Part shown: positions 11,466 through 23,700 of the stretch, piece after piece
How the letters are laid out: every line of letters begins with the position of its first letter
How positions within the stretch are numbered: the stretch's first letter is position 1
NCBI GenBank assembly: GCA_012064415.1
Contig: SSNU01000051.1
Coordinates: 27,102 to 91,101 of the forward strand
Length of the DNA: 64,000 bases
Direction: 5' to 3'
Source of the DNA: Gyrodactylus bullatarudis
Taxonomy: Eukaryota; Platyhelminthes; Monogenea; Gyrodactylidea; Gyrodactylidae
The notes under the pieces: model-generated
Databases searched by the model: none
The model's input: the letters and a program-made list of their open reading frames with translations, nothing else
What the model was told of the DNA's origin: nothing
Program-made: the position numbers and the translations under genes

Positions 11466-12200
11466 AGTTGATATGAAGATGAGAATTTACTATTTTTACT
11501 CGATATTTTTCTCCGGATTCACTGAAAAAAATAATTTTTGAATTTTAAAATGAAATGAGCTAATAAAATGTGGATATTCGAAAAAATTCTAAAAAAATTC
11601 AATCTGACCAAAATAAGGACATTTTTTGAATTTCGAAAATGCACCAAATTTCCACTTGAAATTTTGAGTTCAAAATTTTTATCGATTTCAATGATTCGAA
11701 GTAGTTAAATGCAGAAATTTGGGATCAACATTAGACAAAGAATTCCAATTCACCTGCAGACTCTTGAGGTTCCCTGAAATTCGTCATTACTGTGGGAAAT
11801 CTAACCATTCGAATTTTTCGATTATTATGAAGAAAAATTATCCAAAATCTGGAAGTTAAACTTTTTCTCTGAAACAATAAGATCTTCGCAATCTCTATGG
11901 CCAAATTCGAATTCTTCGTTCAATGTTGATCCCAAATATCATCACTTAACTGCTTTGAATCATCGAAATTGATAAAAAAATTTAGCTCAAAAGTTGAAAA
12001 AGTGGAAATTTAGTACATTTTTGAAATTTGAAAAACGTCCTTATTTTGGTCAGACTGAATATTTTTCGGAATTTTTTCGAATAAACACATCTTATTAGCT
12101 CATTTCATTTTAGAATTCAAAAAATTATTTTTTTCAGTGAATCCGGAGAAAAATATCGAGTTCGTTGTAAAAATAGTAAATTCTCATCTTCACGTCAACT
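11466..12200. mobile_element. Foldback/MITE element with long inverted arms (copy 1)
   Basis: The left arm begins agttgatatgaagatgagaa and the right arm, read in reverse, agttgacgtgaagatgagaa. The arms match over roughly 330 bp each with small gaps, including 'tttctccggattcactgaaa' and 'ctgaccaaaataaggac'. No coding capacity is seen. The same terminal motif (TATGAAGATG-GAATTTA-gATTTTTACA) recurs at 15894, 18409, 19020-19220 and, more weakly, elsewhere in the window. Confidence 0.75.
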
Positions 12201-12306
12201 TATATTCTCTTTCAACTTTTGAATTTTGAATTATAAAATGTAAGGATTATCATGCCTGAAATCACAATATTCATTGAAATTTGTAAAAAATTTCATTAAG
12301 ATTCTC

Positions 12307-13737
12307 ATGCGTATGAGTTTTCTCGTCATCAAGATTTTTGTGATGGTTATTTTCGGATCTAGGACCATTGATTTGTTTGCTTGTTCAACAAAATATCAAA
12401 AATTTCTAACTGAACCAACATTCGAAGATCTTTATTGTCTTAGAAGAGATTACTTGGACAAGTATGCAAAAAGTATTTTCACACGGACCAAAGCAGCCTA
12501 TGAAATTTTCTCTTTCAAAGTAATCTATCATATTGAAGGTGCCATTCCTCAAGTTAACTTGTCCATTTTAATTTTCAACTTCATGGCACAGGCTACAACA
12601 CTTCACAGACACCAATATCCGACCAAAGATGACTATTTCTCATACCTCAAACTCTATGATAAAAATATGAATAAAATTGACCTGGAAAATCTTAAATTTG
12701 TGGCTGGAATTGATACATTCGGATGTCACTTTAGTGTGAAAGATTCAGTATTCTGTGTCTTTGCCAAACACGAATTGGTTAATTTTCGCTTCAACATGTA
12801 CCATGGCCTCAGGCTAAAAGGTTTTCAATTTGAGGAAAGTCTAATTATGGAAAAGCTGATTTCTGCACATGGATTTTCTTTCTCCTCTTACTATAGGATG
12901 ATGAATTCCATGAGTGATCTTAAATTTTTATATCAAGCACATTCGAGAAATTTTGATTTATTATTCGGGTCCACAATTTATCTAGACAGTTATGATTTTA
13001 CTGACCTGAATGGAAAACGTTATACAGCTTGTCTAAATTACAAAAACGGTCGAATTGGGGAATGCCCTAGAAAGTTGGATAAAATTAAAAAGTACATTGT
13101 TGGATGTGATCATACGATTGAGGATGGATTTAAACGATTCCAGTGCATTTTCTTTACCTATAAAAAACAAAAGATGCTTGTAATCACAGCCATCAATAGT
13201 CTGAGGAAGAAATCTTTCCACAATGACATCCTAATGGATCATGAATATATGCACAAGGACATCAGTGTTTGTTATATATCTTTAGATAAGCAATATATTT
13301 GCACTGTCACATTCTTTTGTAAGGCTAAAGAATCAAGTTTCTTGAAGACCCAAGAAATGGCCATAGTAAAAATTCACCAATTCTTTTCAGATGACTACCT
13401 CGGTCATTCAATAATTGGTTGGAATAAGGTGATTAAAAACATTTTCTTCCCCAAAGTGTACTACAACTTAAAAGTTGATAAACAAAAAGATGACTTTATT
13501 TTATTTATTTCAATAAAACACAAACTCGGTCCATCCTCTAGACAGGCGAGTAAATTTGAAAAGAGGAAAGTGCAAAATGAGGTAACACTGAAATCTGAAT
13601 TAGAGACAAAGGTAGCCTATCCCGAGGAAGATTTACAGCCTGTTAGTGTTAAAGTCTTGGAGTATTCAGCGTATTCAAGGAGTAAAATCTTGAATTTCTC
13701 ACTGTTGACTGTGATTTTAGAGCTTTTTTTTCAATGA
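12307..13737 (+). CDS. Secreted protein of unknown function, paralogue B
   Basis: Intronless, 476 residues from the ATG at 12307. The frame is open slightly upstream but without an ATG, and 12307 starts a good signal peptide (MRMSFLVIKIFVMVIFGS, cleavage probably near FA-CSTKY). It is clearly related to the gene at 23122-24465. Shared blocks are KFLT...L.CL.R.YL..YAK, YD.......L.FVAGIDTFGC (residues 125-140), CVFAKH about ten residues on, and DISVCY-SLD--Y-C followed by a QFF....L...I..W..V block. The tail ILNFSLLTVILELFF is hydrophobic and may be a GPI signal or membrane anchor (inference). No known domain is recognised, and I give no function. Neighbours are a foldback element upstream and the 3' end of TRAPPC8 downstream. 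Confidence 0.8.
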   Translation: MRMSFLVIKIFVMVIFGSRTIDLFACSTKYQKFLTEPTFEDLYCLRRDYLDKYAKSIFTRTKAAYEIFSFKVIYHIEGAIPQVNLSILIFNFMAQATTLHRHQYPTKDDYFSYLKLYDKNMNKIDLENLKFVAGIDTFGCHFSVKDSVFCVFAKHELVNFRFNMYHGLRLKGFQFEESLIMEKLISAHGFSFSSYYRMMNSMSDLKFLYQAHSRNFDLLFGSTIYLDSYDFTDLNGKRYTACLNYKNGRIGECPRKLDKIKKYIVGCDHTIEDGFKRFQCIFFTYKKQKMLVITAINSLRKKSFHNDILMDHEYMHKDISVCYISLDKQYICTVTFFCKAKESSFLKTQEMAIVKIHQFFSDDYLGHSIIGWNKVIKNIFFPKVYYNLKVDKQKDDFILFISIKHKLGPSSRQASKFEKRKVQNEVTLKSELETKVAYPEEDLQPVSVKVLEYSAYSRSKILNFSLLTVILELFFQ

Positions 13738-14702
13738 TAAAAATGAATGAAACATAAGCTTGTTATTATTATGTGTACTTGTAATGACTTTATAAATCAG
13801 AATTTTTCACCAAAAATCAATACCAGTTTGATATTCAGATGTCCGAATTAAGAACTTAATGCCACTTTATTGAGTTGAGTTTTGTTCATTTTCTTGTCTA
13901 ATTCTGACCCTGAAAAACTTGTTTTGACCACTCTCCCAATTTCAAATCGATAAAAATTTTCAGCTCAAAATTAGGCGTAAAATGACCATATTTTTTAAAA
14001 ATAAATTTGTTCAGAATTTTTCCATCAAATTATAAAAGTTGTTAACATGATGATATAAATCTTTAAAAAATTCGATTTCTAGATGGAAAAATTGAGAATT
14101 TTGTGAAAATCATAGATTTCATATAGCCCTTCATGTCCCATTGTTACACTTTCTTGAGCGATAATTTGAACTGAAACTTTCAGTCTGAAAGATACTTGGT
14201 ATAATTTTTTCACCCCTCATTTGAAAGGAAATTTATTAAGCTACAAAAATATGTATTATTCATTAAGATAGGTTTTCACTGATGCCAACCAGAGTTACTC
14301 AAAGAAAAATCAATTAAGTATCAAGTATTTTGAACTATCATATAAACTTTAGGTTTATATCAGCTGACTTAAAATACTACATTTTTACTTGTGAGAATAG
14401 CAGCATAGGTGAGATACCCTATTGTCAATTGATATCTCATATCCGAAAAACGTATGATAAAATTGTTTCAAAATATCAAAACTCGAGTAATCTTTTTCAT
14501 TTTTCAAATTCAAAATTAGGGACCCACTTCAATTATTGGTTAGCCAGAATTAGAAAATTAGGAGAAAATCAACGAACCGATCAATAAAGCCAGTTAAAAT
14601 AAATAAATAATTTATTAAAAACGACAAGATAATCATCACAAGGCATGGAAAAATTGGGAATGAATGTTTAACTGTATTGTGAGCATAGAAAAGAGGTGGG
14701 TT
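13738..14702. other. Intergenic with degraded foldback relics
   Basis: The stretch separates paralogue B from the 3' end of TRAPPC8 (convergent). About 13900-14125 resembles one arm of the foldback family: it ends 'attttgtgaaaatcatagatttcat', like the right arms elsewhere. No gene is supported. Confidence 0.4.
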
Positions 14703-17700
14703 TTAAACTTTGATAATCTTTGGCATGGTTATATCTTGTTTAATGAAAGAATATGTACCAGATCTTTCAAGATCTTCTATTCGTGCAACTTTGAGACTGA
14801 TATTGTCCACAGTGTAATAACCCTGATTACTGACCAATCCTGTTAGAGTAACTTCCTTGGTTTCATTTCTTTCCAGTTCAATGTTGAAGTCGGTCTTTTC
14901 ATACCAGAGTATTCTACGTGATACTCTAGCCTTGGAAGAGTCCTTGCTAGAATTATTACTACAAGGGAGGAGTAAGGAAAAAGTGTGAAAATAAACTTTT
15001 TCCACTTACACGGGAATGTTTTGAGCACGTAGTCTGGCCAAAATCTTTTGATTTGATGAATTCAACAGTCTACCGGTTAGAACAAGTTTGTAGAATCTAA
15101 AATTACAAAGGGAAGATAGGTTAAAAAGGGATTCTTCCGAGAAATTGAGCTTATTTTAGATGTGTGAATCATTGAATTTAATTCATCCCTGGAAGAGGCT
15201 TGTTTGAAAGTGGAATTTCAAGCTCTAGATCTTAACAGCACAGTTAAAGTTGATCGAAACTGATGGAACCATAAGGTTAGTATCTAGAACTATTAATCTA
15301 AACTATTTTTATCTCAACAGGTGATATTAAGACTATCAACAATGGGCTATACAAAATTTTATTTTCATACAAAAAATTTCCAAGCCTTAATCAATTATTC
15401 ATGGATTCACCGGGAAATGAGATTTAGGCTGGGAAAAATTGAAAAATTTGACTTTTTAGATTGAATTTGAATTTGCTCTAAACGATTGACTCTGATATAG
15501 AATAACGAAAAAGTTTTCTCTCGTATTTAAAATACCAAGATTTTTAAATTTATGATGATTTCACAATTTGGCAGAGGGTGACACGAATCCTTGTTCAAAA
15601 ACTTCGAAGAAACAATAAAAAATACAAACTCATTGTTTGAAGAAGATTTGGCTGGCTTTACAACGCAATCACTCCACGAGACAAGAACCTGTTTACTTTC
15701 GACGAGAATCTTTGTAGCCATTGGATAATGAACCTTGGTTTTTGTCGGCCTAATAGGCTTATAGTTCTTCTTTGAGCTCATAAAAGAGACAGGTGATTCT
15801 ATTGTATTGGCACGACACTGTTCAATGCTTTGAGCACGATTACTGAGGATATTAGCCTTGAGAAATAAAAAATTTGTTGAAATTTCTAAAGCTAGTTAAT
15901 ATGAAGATGAGAATTTATGATTTTTACAAAAGTCACATTATTTTTATCAAGAAATCGAATATGATCAAGATTTTTTGAAATCTACATCACGAGGCCCACT
16001 TTTACACTACGGAGGAAAAAATTTTGAAAAAAAATTTTTAAATGAAACTTAGGGCATATTTTAAATCTCGAACTTGAAAATTTTTGCTGATTTCAAAGCG
16101 AAAGAGTGATCTAACGTTGAAAAAGAAATCAAAAATGCAGAAAATCTAATTTGTGTGAAAATTGATTCAAAAAAAAATTATTTTGCCTACTTGAAAGTAG
16201 ATGTAATTTTGATGATCCTAGATACCTGAAGAAACACGAATTTCTCTAAAGTTTTAAGGTGATAATTAGTTTTCTTGTCTCATTGTGATCTTAATAATCA
16301 ACTCTTGATCACTCTTTCACTTTTAAATCAGCAGAAATTTTCAACTCAAAGTTCGAAAAGTGGGAATTTGGTGTTAATTCGAGATTTAAAATATGCCATA
16401 ATTTTCATGAAAAATTATTTTTTTCAAAACTTTTTTTCCTCCATAGTGGATGTGGATTTCTTGATCAAATTCGGTTTCTTGATGAAAAAATTGATATATA
16501 CATCATAACTCATGATAAACAGTTTCCAAAGGATTTTGACTGAAATTCATGAATACACCTCAAAGCCACATTTAGCACTCATTGTTTTACATCAAATTCG
16601 TGCAAAATATACATTCTTTTGAATTAACTAAAACGAAATTTCTTCAAGAAAAAATATGTCAAAATTCTGGATTCTGTGGAAAGAAAGGTAACTCACAGTT
16701 TTATTATCAGAAAGGGGAACTCTGGTGGGAGTATTCAAATTTCTAATTTTCACTGTTGTCTGGCCATAATTTTGATAGTCTTTCTCATAATCAAAAGGTC
16801 TTTCTGCACTTGACGGCTCAAAGATTTTGAACTAAATGAAATCATGTTGAAATATAATACATAAAAAATATAATCAGGTACTTGTGGTGTGTACTAACTT
16901 TCCATAAAAATACAAGTGGGATTGTTAGGTCAGGATTCTTTTTGCGAGAGAGAATTTTCTTCTTGGTCACGAAACCGGTCTAGAAAAAATCAGAATTAAA
17001 ATATTGTACTCTCAGAGTTTATGGTTTGACATGGAAACTTACGGTACTAGAGAATTCTGGCAGATATTCACTTTTATGGAGCTTGAGAGCAGACCAATTA
17101 GTACCCGAGGATTTGTAAAATTTTTCATCAAACACTCGATCAAAATCCGACTTGGCAATGTTGACACGATCATATCCAGACTGACTGAAATCTCGAGTTC
17201 TTCTCTTGAGTCGATAGAAATGAGATTCAATCTCACGTGGGAATATGCCAGGGTTATCTGATGAAATTAGTATATAGATAATCATCATAAAAACATAGTA
17301 TGGTGAGTTGATAGAGTTGACGAAATACAACACTTTTACTCGAGCTCAAATTAGTCGGGCAGTGGATTGTAGCTAATTTTCTCCTTTCGAACTTGATAAA
17401 TCACGTATCGATATTGAATTTCAGTCTTGCTACTTTTTCAATTTTTAAGCTAAAAATTTGTTGATATTTGGAATTTAACCCTTTCGGTACCAGAGGTCAT
17501 ATATGACCTCTATGTTCAAACTGACTTTTTTCAATGATTTTGAAACATTTTTTCATGATTATTTTTTGATAGTATATCACAAACTATCTTAGTTTGCTAT
17601 CATGCTATATTTTTGCTAGCCAGGAATAAGAATGCCATAGATATTTGAACTTTTACCAAAGGAAGTAGAATTCCTTAATTCATGATTCTTTTTGATTGAA

Positions 17701-20700
17701 ATTATTAAACATATCAATGTTAAGAGATAATAAGATTAATTTCCATGGAAGCTAAATAGTTAATCCAAAACAAGTTATATCTTTTATGCATGAAATCAAT
17801 GAGCAGTTCCATCAATAGTCTCGTGAAAATGGGGCAATTTTCAACCCCATTTTTACCTTTTTGATATTAATTAACTTTCAAATAAATCCCTTCATTGGCA
17901 AAGTTTCACTCTAAATAACTCACCAGTAGATGGGAATTTCAATATAAATCAGACCCTGATGAAATTATGTGTAAGTAAAGATTTTCATAAAATTTTGTCC
18001 TAGTAAATGTTTTTTATCATCACAGGTAGGTAATTCTGTGAGAGAATTAAGCCTGAAACTTAGTTCGTTCAGCTATGATATCGAAAGGGTTAAAGCGGTT
18101 ATTTATTGACAAAAAGGATCAGAATTAGACAAAAATATCTAAAAATTTCTCCATCGTCAAGAAAAAGTTAACGGCCATTCATCTGAAATATAAAGCAAAA
18201 TTTTTTTGTCTGATTTTGATTTCAATCATCAGTGAAAAACTGCTTCAAAAGTTGAAAAGGTGTCATTTTGACTCTATTCCAAAACCCATAGCATGACCAA
18301 ATTTTCTTCGTATTAAATTCATTTTTGTGACTATAGTAAGAATGGTAAATTTTCAATTTTCTATATATCAACTACCTTTACATGTATTTACAACTAAAGC
18401 TACGAGTTAATATGAAGATGGGAATTTAAGATTTTTACAAAATTCTTAATTTTTCAGAAAGAAATCGAATATGATCAAGATTTTTTGGAATTTAGATCAT
18501 GAGGCCCTCTTTCACGATACGTAGAAAAAAAATCAATTTTTAAAGAAAATAAGGCAAATTTTCAATCTTAAAGTAGCGCCAAATTTCCATTTTTTTGAAC
18601 TTCAAATTTTTGTTGATTTCAATGTGAGAGAGTGATCAAAAGTTGATTTTTAGGATCACAATTAGTCAAAGAAATTAAATATGCTTAATCTGGTTTTGAG
18701 AATCACCCCATAACCGAAATTGATCATTTTCCCTACTTGAAAGTCGATGAAATTTGATATTTCAAGATCCCTGAAAGATGACAAATTTATCCAATTTTTA
18801 TGTTGATGAGCGTTTTTATTGTCTTATTGTGATCCTAAAAATCAACTTTTGATCACTCTCTCACATTGAAATCAACAAAAGTTCAAAAAAATGGAAATTT
18901 GGCGCTACTTTAAGATTGAAAATTTGCCTTATTTTCTTTAAAAATTGATTTTTTTTCTACGTATCGTGAAAGAGGGCCTCATGATCTAAATTCCAAAAAA
19001 TCTTGATCATATTCGATTTCTTTCTGAAAAATTAAGAATTTTGTAAAAATCTTAAATTCCCATCTTCATATTAACTCGTAGCTTTAGTTGTAAATACATG
19101 TAAAGGTAGTTGATATATAGAAAATTGAAAATTTACCATTCTTACTATAGTCACAAAAATGAATTTCTGAAAAAATTAAGAATTTTGTAAAAATCTTAAA
19201 TTCCCATCTTCATATTAACTAGGTGTAGGTTTATATTCTGAAATAAAAATATCACTCACTTTTATCAATGATCTGATTTGAATCTCGGATAAACTCCCAT
19301 TCAGTATTCATGCAGACAATGTCTGTAACCAGAAACCGTACAGAAACTTTAGTGTCTGATGGACAGACATTCTGAATGGATATCGAAAGATCCAGACTGC
19401 TCATTTCATCTTCATTAGTTTCATTGACTTTTGAAAGATTGCTCCATGTTAGCATACACTCGAAGCGGAGAGAGGGCCGAATTTCGAATTTGGTTTCCAA
19501 AAGACAATTTCGATATCTAAAGATTCAAAGAAAGTTTATTCTTTGTTTTTTAAACCCTATTGATCATGGATAAAAAGTAAAATAGCTTTTATCGATTAAT
19601 AGAGCAGTAATCATACAGTTCAAATATACAACCCATAAAGAAAGGCGATGCCAGGTTTGTTTGAGAGAATGTCCAGAAAAAGTTTCCCCATCAAATTTTG
19701 AAATCCTTTACAAACAACTAGGGAAAAATCTGACAGCAGAGGCTCTTTTCATTGAAAAAGAAAAGCCAAACTTGAGCATAGAGAAAGTAGATATCAAACC
19801 TCTAGTCCTACCTAGAGGAACTTTAAAAACAATATACATGAATGAAGAGACCAGAGAGAAATAAGCTAATTCCCAACCTTCAACCAGATCCAGACCAAGA
19901 AAAAGGAATATATGGCGGAAGGAAACCAAGATCAGAAAAAGATAACCAGATATTTCTCTCAAAATTAATACTAATAGAACTCAGATAATTAAACTCAAAC
20001 CATTATTTTTCAAAATCCTGTTTAGCATGGTCTATTCCATTGAAAGACCGTATACAAATGTACAAAGAACCAGTATACACACGCACATGGTAACTCTCCC
20101 ACAACCAAATGTACTCGCATAATACCAACACCAAGAAAACTACAGAGAAGTACCAAAAGAAGCACAAACGCACTCACCTCTAAGGAGGTGAACAAAAAGA
20201 AGGGCTAATCAGATCAATTATCATCATTTCTTGTAATTTTTGTATATAAATCTGGCATGTAAAAGCTGAAGAATATACCACGAAATAAAGCGCTATTCTT
20301 TTAACAAACCTGGCATCGCCTTTCTTTATGAATTCTTCTATTGCTCAGATAAAATCAGAGGTTAATCAACACCTCTCAAACAAAAATATACAATCGTCTG
20401 AACTAAAAATAGTTGCGTGAAAATTCACGATCACTTAAAGGGGTAACTAGTCTTTCTTAATAAACATGGAGCTAAACCTAGTTAGCATAAATATGAGAAT
20501 TTACTATTGTTACAAAAAAATCGAAAAACCAAAAGTAAATAAATAAAATTGAATTTGGCCATTTTATGAATCTTGAAAGTGCTCAAGTTTTTCAACCTTT
20601 GAGCTAAATTCAATTCTTTTATTTCAAAAACTTATGGCCTCTTTTCAGAGTGGAATTTAAAAAATAAAATTTTTTCTGGCTTTCGGAGTTTTTTGTAAAT

Positions 20701-23700
20701 TTTTTGTCAATTCTAGCTAGGTTTAGTTTTTTACAAGGTAAAGGAAATTTTGAAAAAAAAATTGGCTCACTTCGAAATTTTCCTTGGGACTGTGTAATCC
20801 TCGGATGCTTGGTACTGCAAAGCGAATAGGTAATTTTTCGAATGAAGAGAACTCGTATGTGAGCTTGGTGGCAGAAGGAGAGTGTCTACTGAAACATTAC
20901 CAAAAGAGCTATTTCGATTGTGGTACTTTTGGTATAGGCTAGCAACAGGTGCACGCAAGGTAATGTCAAAAGATTCTTCTTGACCAGGCTTGAGGTTGTC
21001 AATTGGAAGTTTCGAGAAGAAAACATCCTTGAGAAAGGGTAAAAAAGGTTGACTTAAAAGATTAAAAAGAGGCATGGGTAAATCTACATTAGAGTTTGAT
21101 GATTGATTGAATTTAAGAAAACCAGGCCAGTTTGACGTGTAGGTCAGACAATTTGCAGTCTTGGAGCTTTTATTCTTGATTCGAAGTCTACCTATGATGA
21201 TTTGGCCCTGGAGCATTGACCTCTGGCTGATAATAAACTCAACATGAAGCAGTGGCATCTCATCAAGCAATTCCCACTCCAAAACTCTGAAAGAAAAAGA
21301 ATAAAACTATGAAATGGTTATTGGATATGTATAGGGCAACAAAAAATATGCAATTAAAAAAAAATTAAATGCCATTTTCGAAAAAAATATATGTCGAAAT
21401 ATGTAGTTCATTTTTTTAGGTACTATTACTTCATAATAGTTTAAATGGATAAAATGAAAAATATTTAATTGGGAAAGTTCGTAAATGCTTGTTGCTTGAC
21501 ACCTATTTTAATGATTGACTCTGAGAACCGATTCAATAACTTTGAATTGTACCAATGAGAGAGAAGTATGAAAATTAAAATTTTATCTTATTCTAATTGT
21601 TTCTGTTCAAACTTTACTACATAAGACCTTGACAACAAATGGAGGTTTGTATCACATTCATCTCAATCAGCCTACTTTGTTTGAAAAGGGATGAAAAAAT
21701 TGTTGCTTATAATATGCATAAAATAGTGTAATGCAGACTAATAATGTGATAAGCTTAAAAATATGTAAAATATGCGGTCTAAAAATTAGAATTTTTAAAA
21801 ACAGTTTACATAACTACATTCGAATTGGATTTCTAAAAGGGGTATATGACAGTTTTGAAAATATGCAAAACATATTTTTTGTCGCTCTAGACATGAGTAA
21901 TAAGTACAAAATTATGATTTTGGAGTCTATAGAAATTAAACTAAACGAGGTTGTACCATTAACAATAATATAGCGAACAACATTATAGTCAATAAAAACT
22001 CTTGATCATATTAAAATTAAAATATGCTCAAGTTAAAATTACTGTTAATTATTATAACGATAATATTGCCGAACTTCATCAAGAATATTTTCGTTTGGTT
22101 CTAAACTCATGAGTTTATTTTGGGTTGTTTCAAAAGTATTAAGCAAATTTTTCATAAATCAAGTATGAAATAACAGCAGAAATTCATCTCAAATAATTAT
22201 ACATTTTTAAATACAAAATTTATCAAAGAATTCGGGTTTCTTAATGACAATTTCTAAAATTCTATCGTTCAAAAGTTAAAATGGAGTTGATATCGGAGCA
22301 ATAATTTATTCAGGCCGAAACTTATCAGAGGCTTATCCATCGGCTCACAAAGAATGATTTCCTATCACATATCGTAATGACAGATAAAAAATGAATATAA
22401 CGGAAGGATCAGAGCCGTAAAAAATACTCAGAATTTGCTAGGGATACATTCTTACAGGACAATTCCAGGCCTCATGCCTAAAGATTAGTGAAAGATTTTT
22501 TCAAGGAGAGCAGCGTCGACGATCTTAACCATTCTCCCTACTGTACAGATCTTGATCCAACAGATTATCACTTAGGAACCCTCTGCTCATAACTAGCTGC
22601 TTTTATCTTTTCATAAAGTGATCAATTTTTTTTCCCACTGTCTCGACTTCGTTTTCTTTTACCTTTTCTCACAATTTTTCTTCTCAATAGTTAAAGGTTG
22701 GGTCATAATCGGATTACAGTTATCAACTATCGTAGACTTCTCGTTAACTTCATTTGTATCCAACTCTGTAACTGTTGTTGGGGCGCTGCTAGAAACTAAA
22801 TTTAATTCCATTTTGTTTTTGAGATAGGATGAGAGGTCCGATTGTGGGTTTGAGCATTCTACCTATTTTTGTAATTTACTTTCTCTTTAAATACTTCATT
22901 GAATTCATCAAATTCGTATTTTTTACACATTGCAAGAAAAATTTAAATTTGTACTGAAATTAAAAACTAAATACTGATCAAGTTTTAATAAAATATTTCC
23001 TTATTATATTTGTGAAAGCTATCAAATTATAAAAATTTTAAAGATTCTTATGAATTACATTTTTAAAATTTTCTCAGACCATCCACAAGAAAATGATGAT
23101 TCGTTCGATTTCCATATCAAATTAGGATTCCTCAGTGGGGATGTAGAGAAAAGATTTTTTCTCCTCGGCAATGTTCTTCATATTTTTATTTTTCTCTCGA
23201 GTCAACGTTCTCCTTCGAATTCCAATATTTTTGAAATTAGAGGGTGAAGAGGAGTACTCAGAAATAACCATGGCATGTTTAATTATCAATTTGATGAAAT
23301 GATACCCCGCTATGGGCTGATCGAATGCTTCTATCTGATAAAATACTTTTGAAATTTTCAAACTTTGCGCTACCCTCCGCCAAGCAAGTATGGTATTTTT
23401 CAAGAAATCAGTTTTGAAGAATTGATCAACCCTGGTCATGAACGATTCTTCAAGTTTTAGAGAATTCGATTTGTTAACACTGCCAAAATAGGCTATTACA
23501 CAAGTGTAGTTTTGATCAAGGGATTTATAACAAACACTAATATCACTAGTGGAAACCTTGTCTCCCAGAATCATAGGAATTTTACCATGCCTCTTCCTGG
23601 TCTTGTCCAGGAAATGAACTATGAGATATTCCTTGAAGTAATTAGAGGCGATAAGACAACGAATTTTCCTTCTCTTGTACAAATTACACCCTATAGTGAA

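Noticed and set aside
21731..21973. Small 80-residue plus-strand frame with two CxxC-like cysteines in TRAPPC8 intron 13
   Set aside because: No homology, no supporting context, and composition like the surrounding AT-rich intron.
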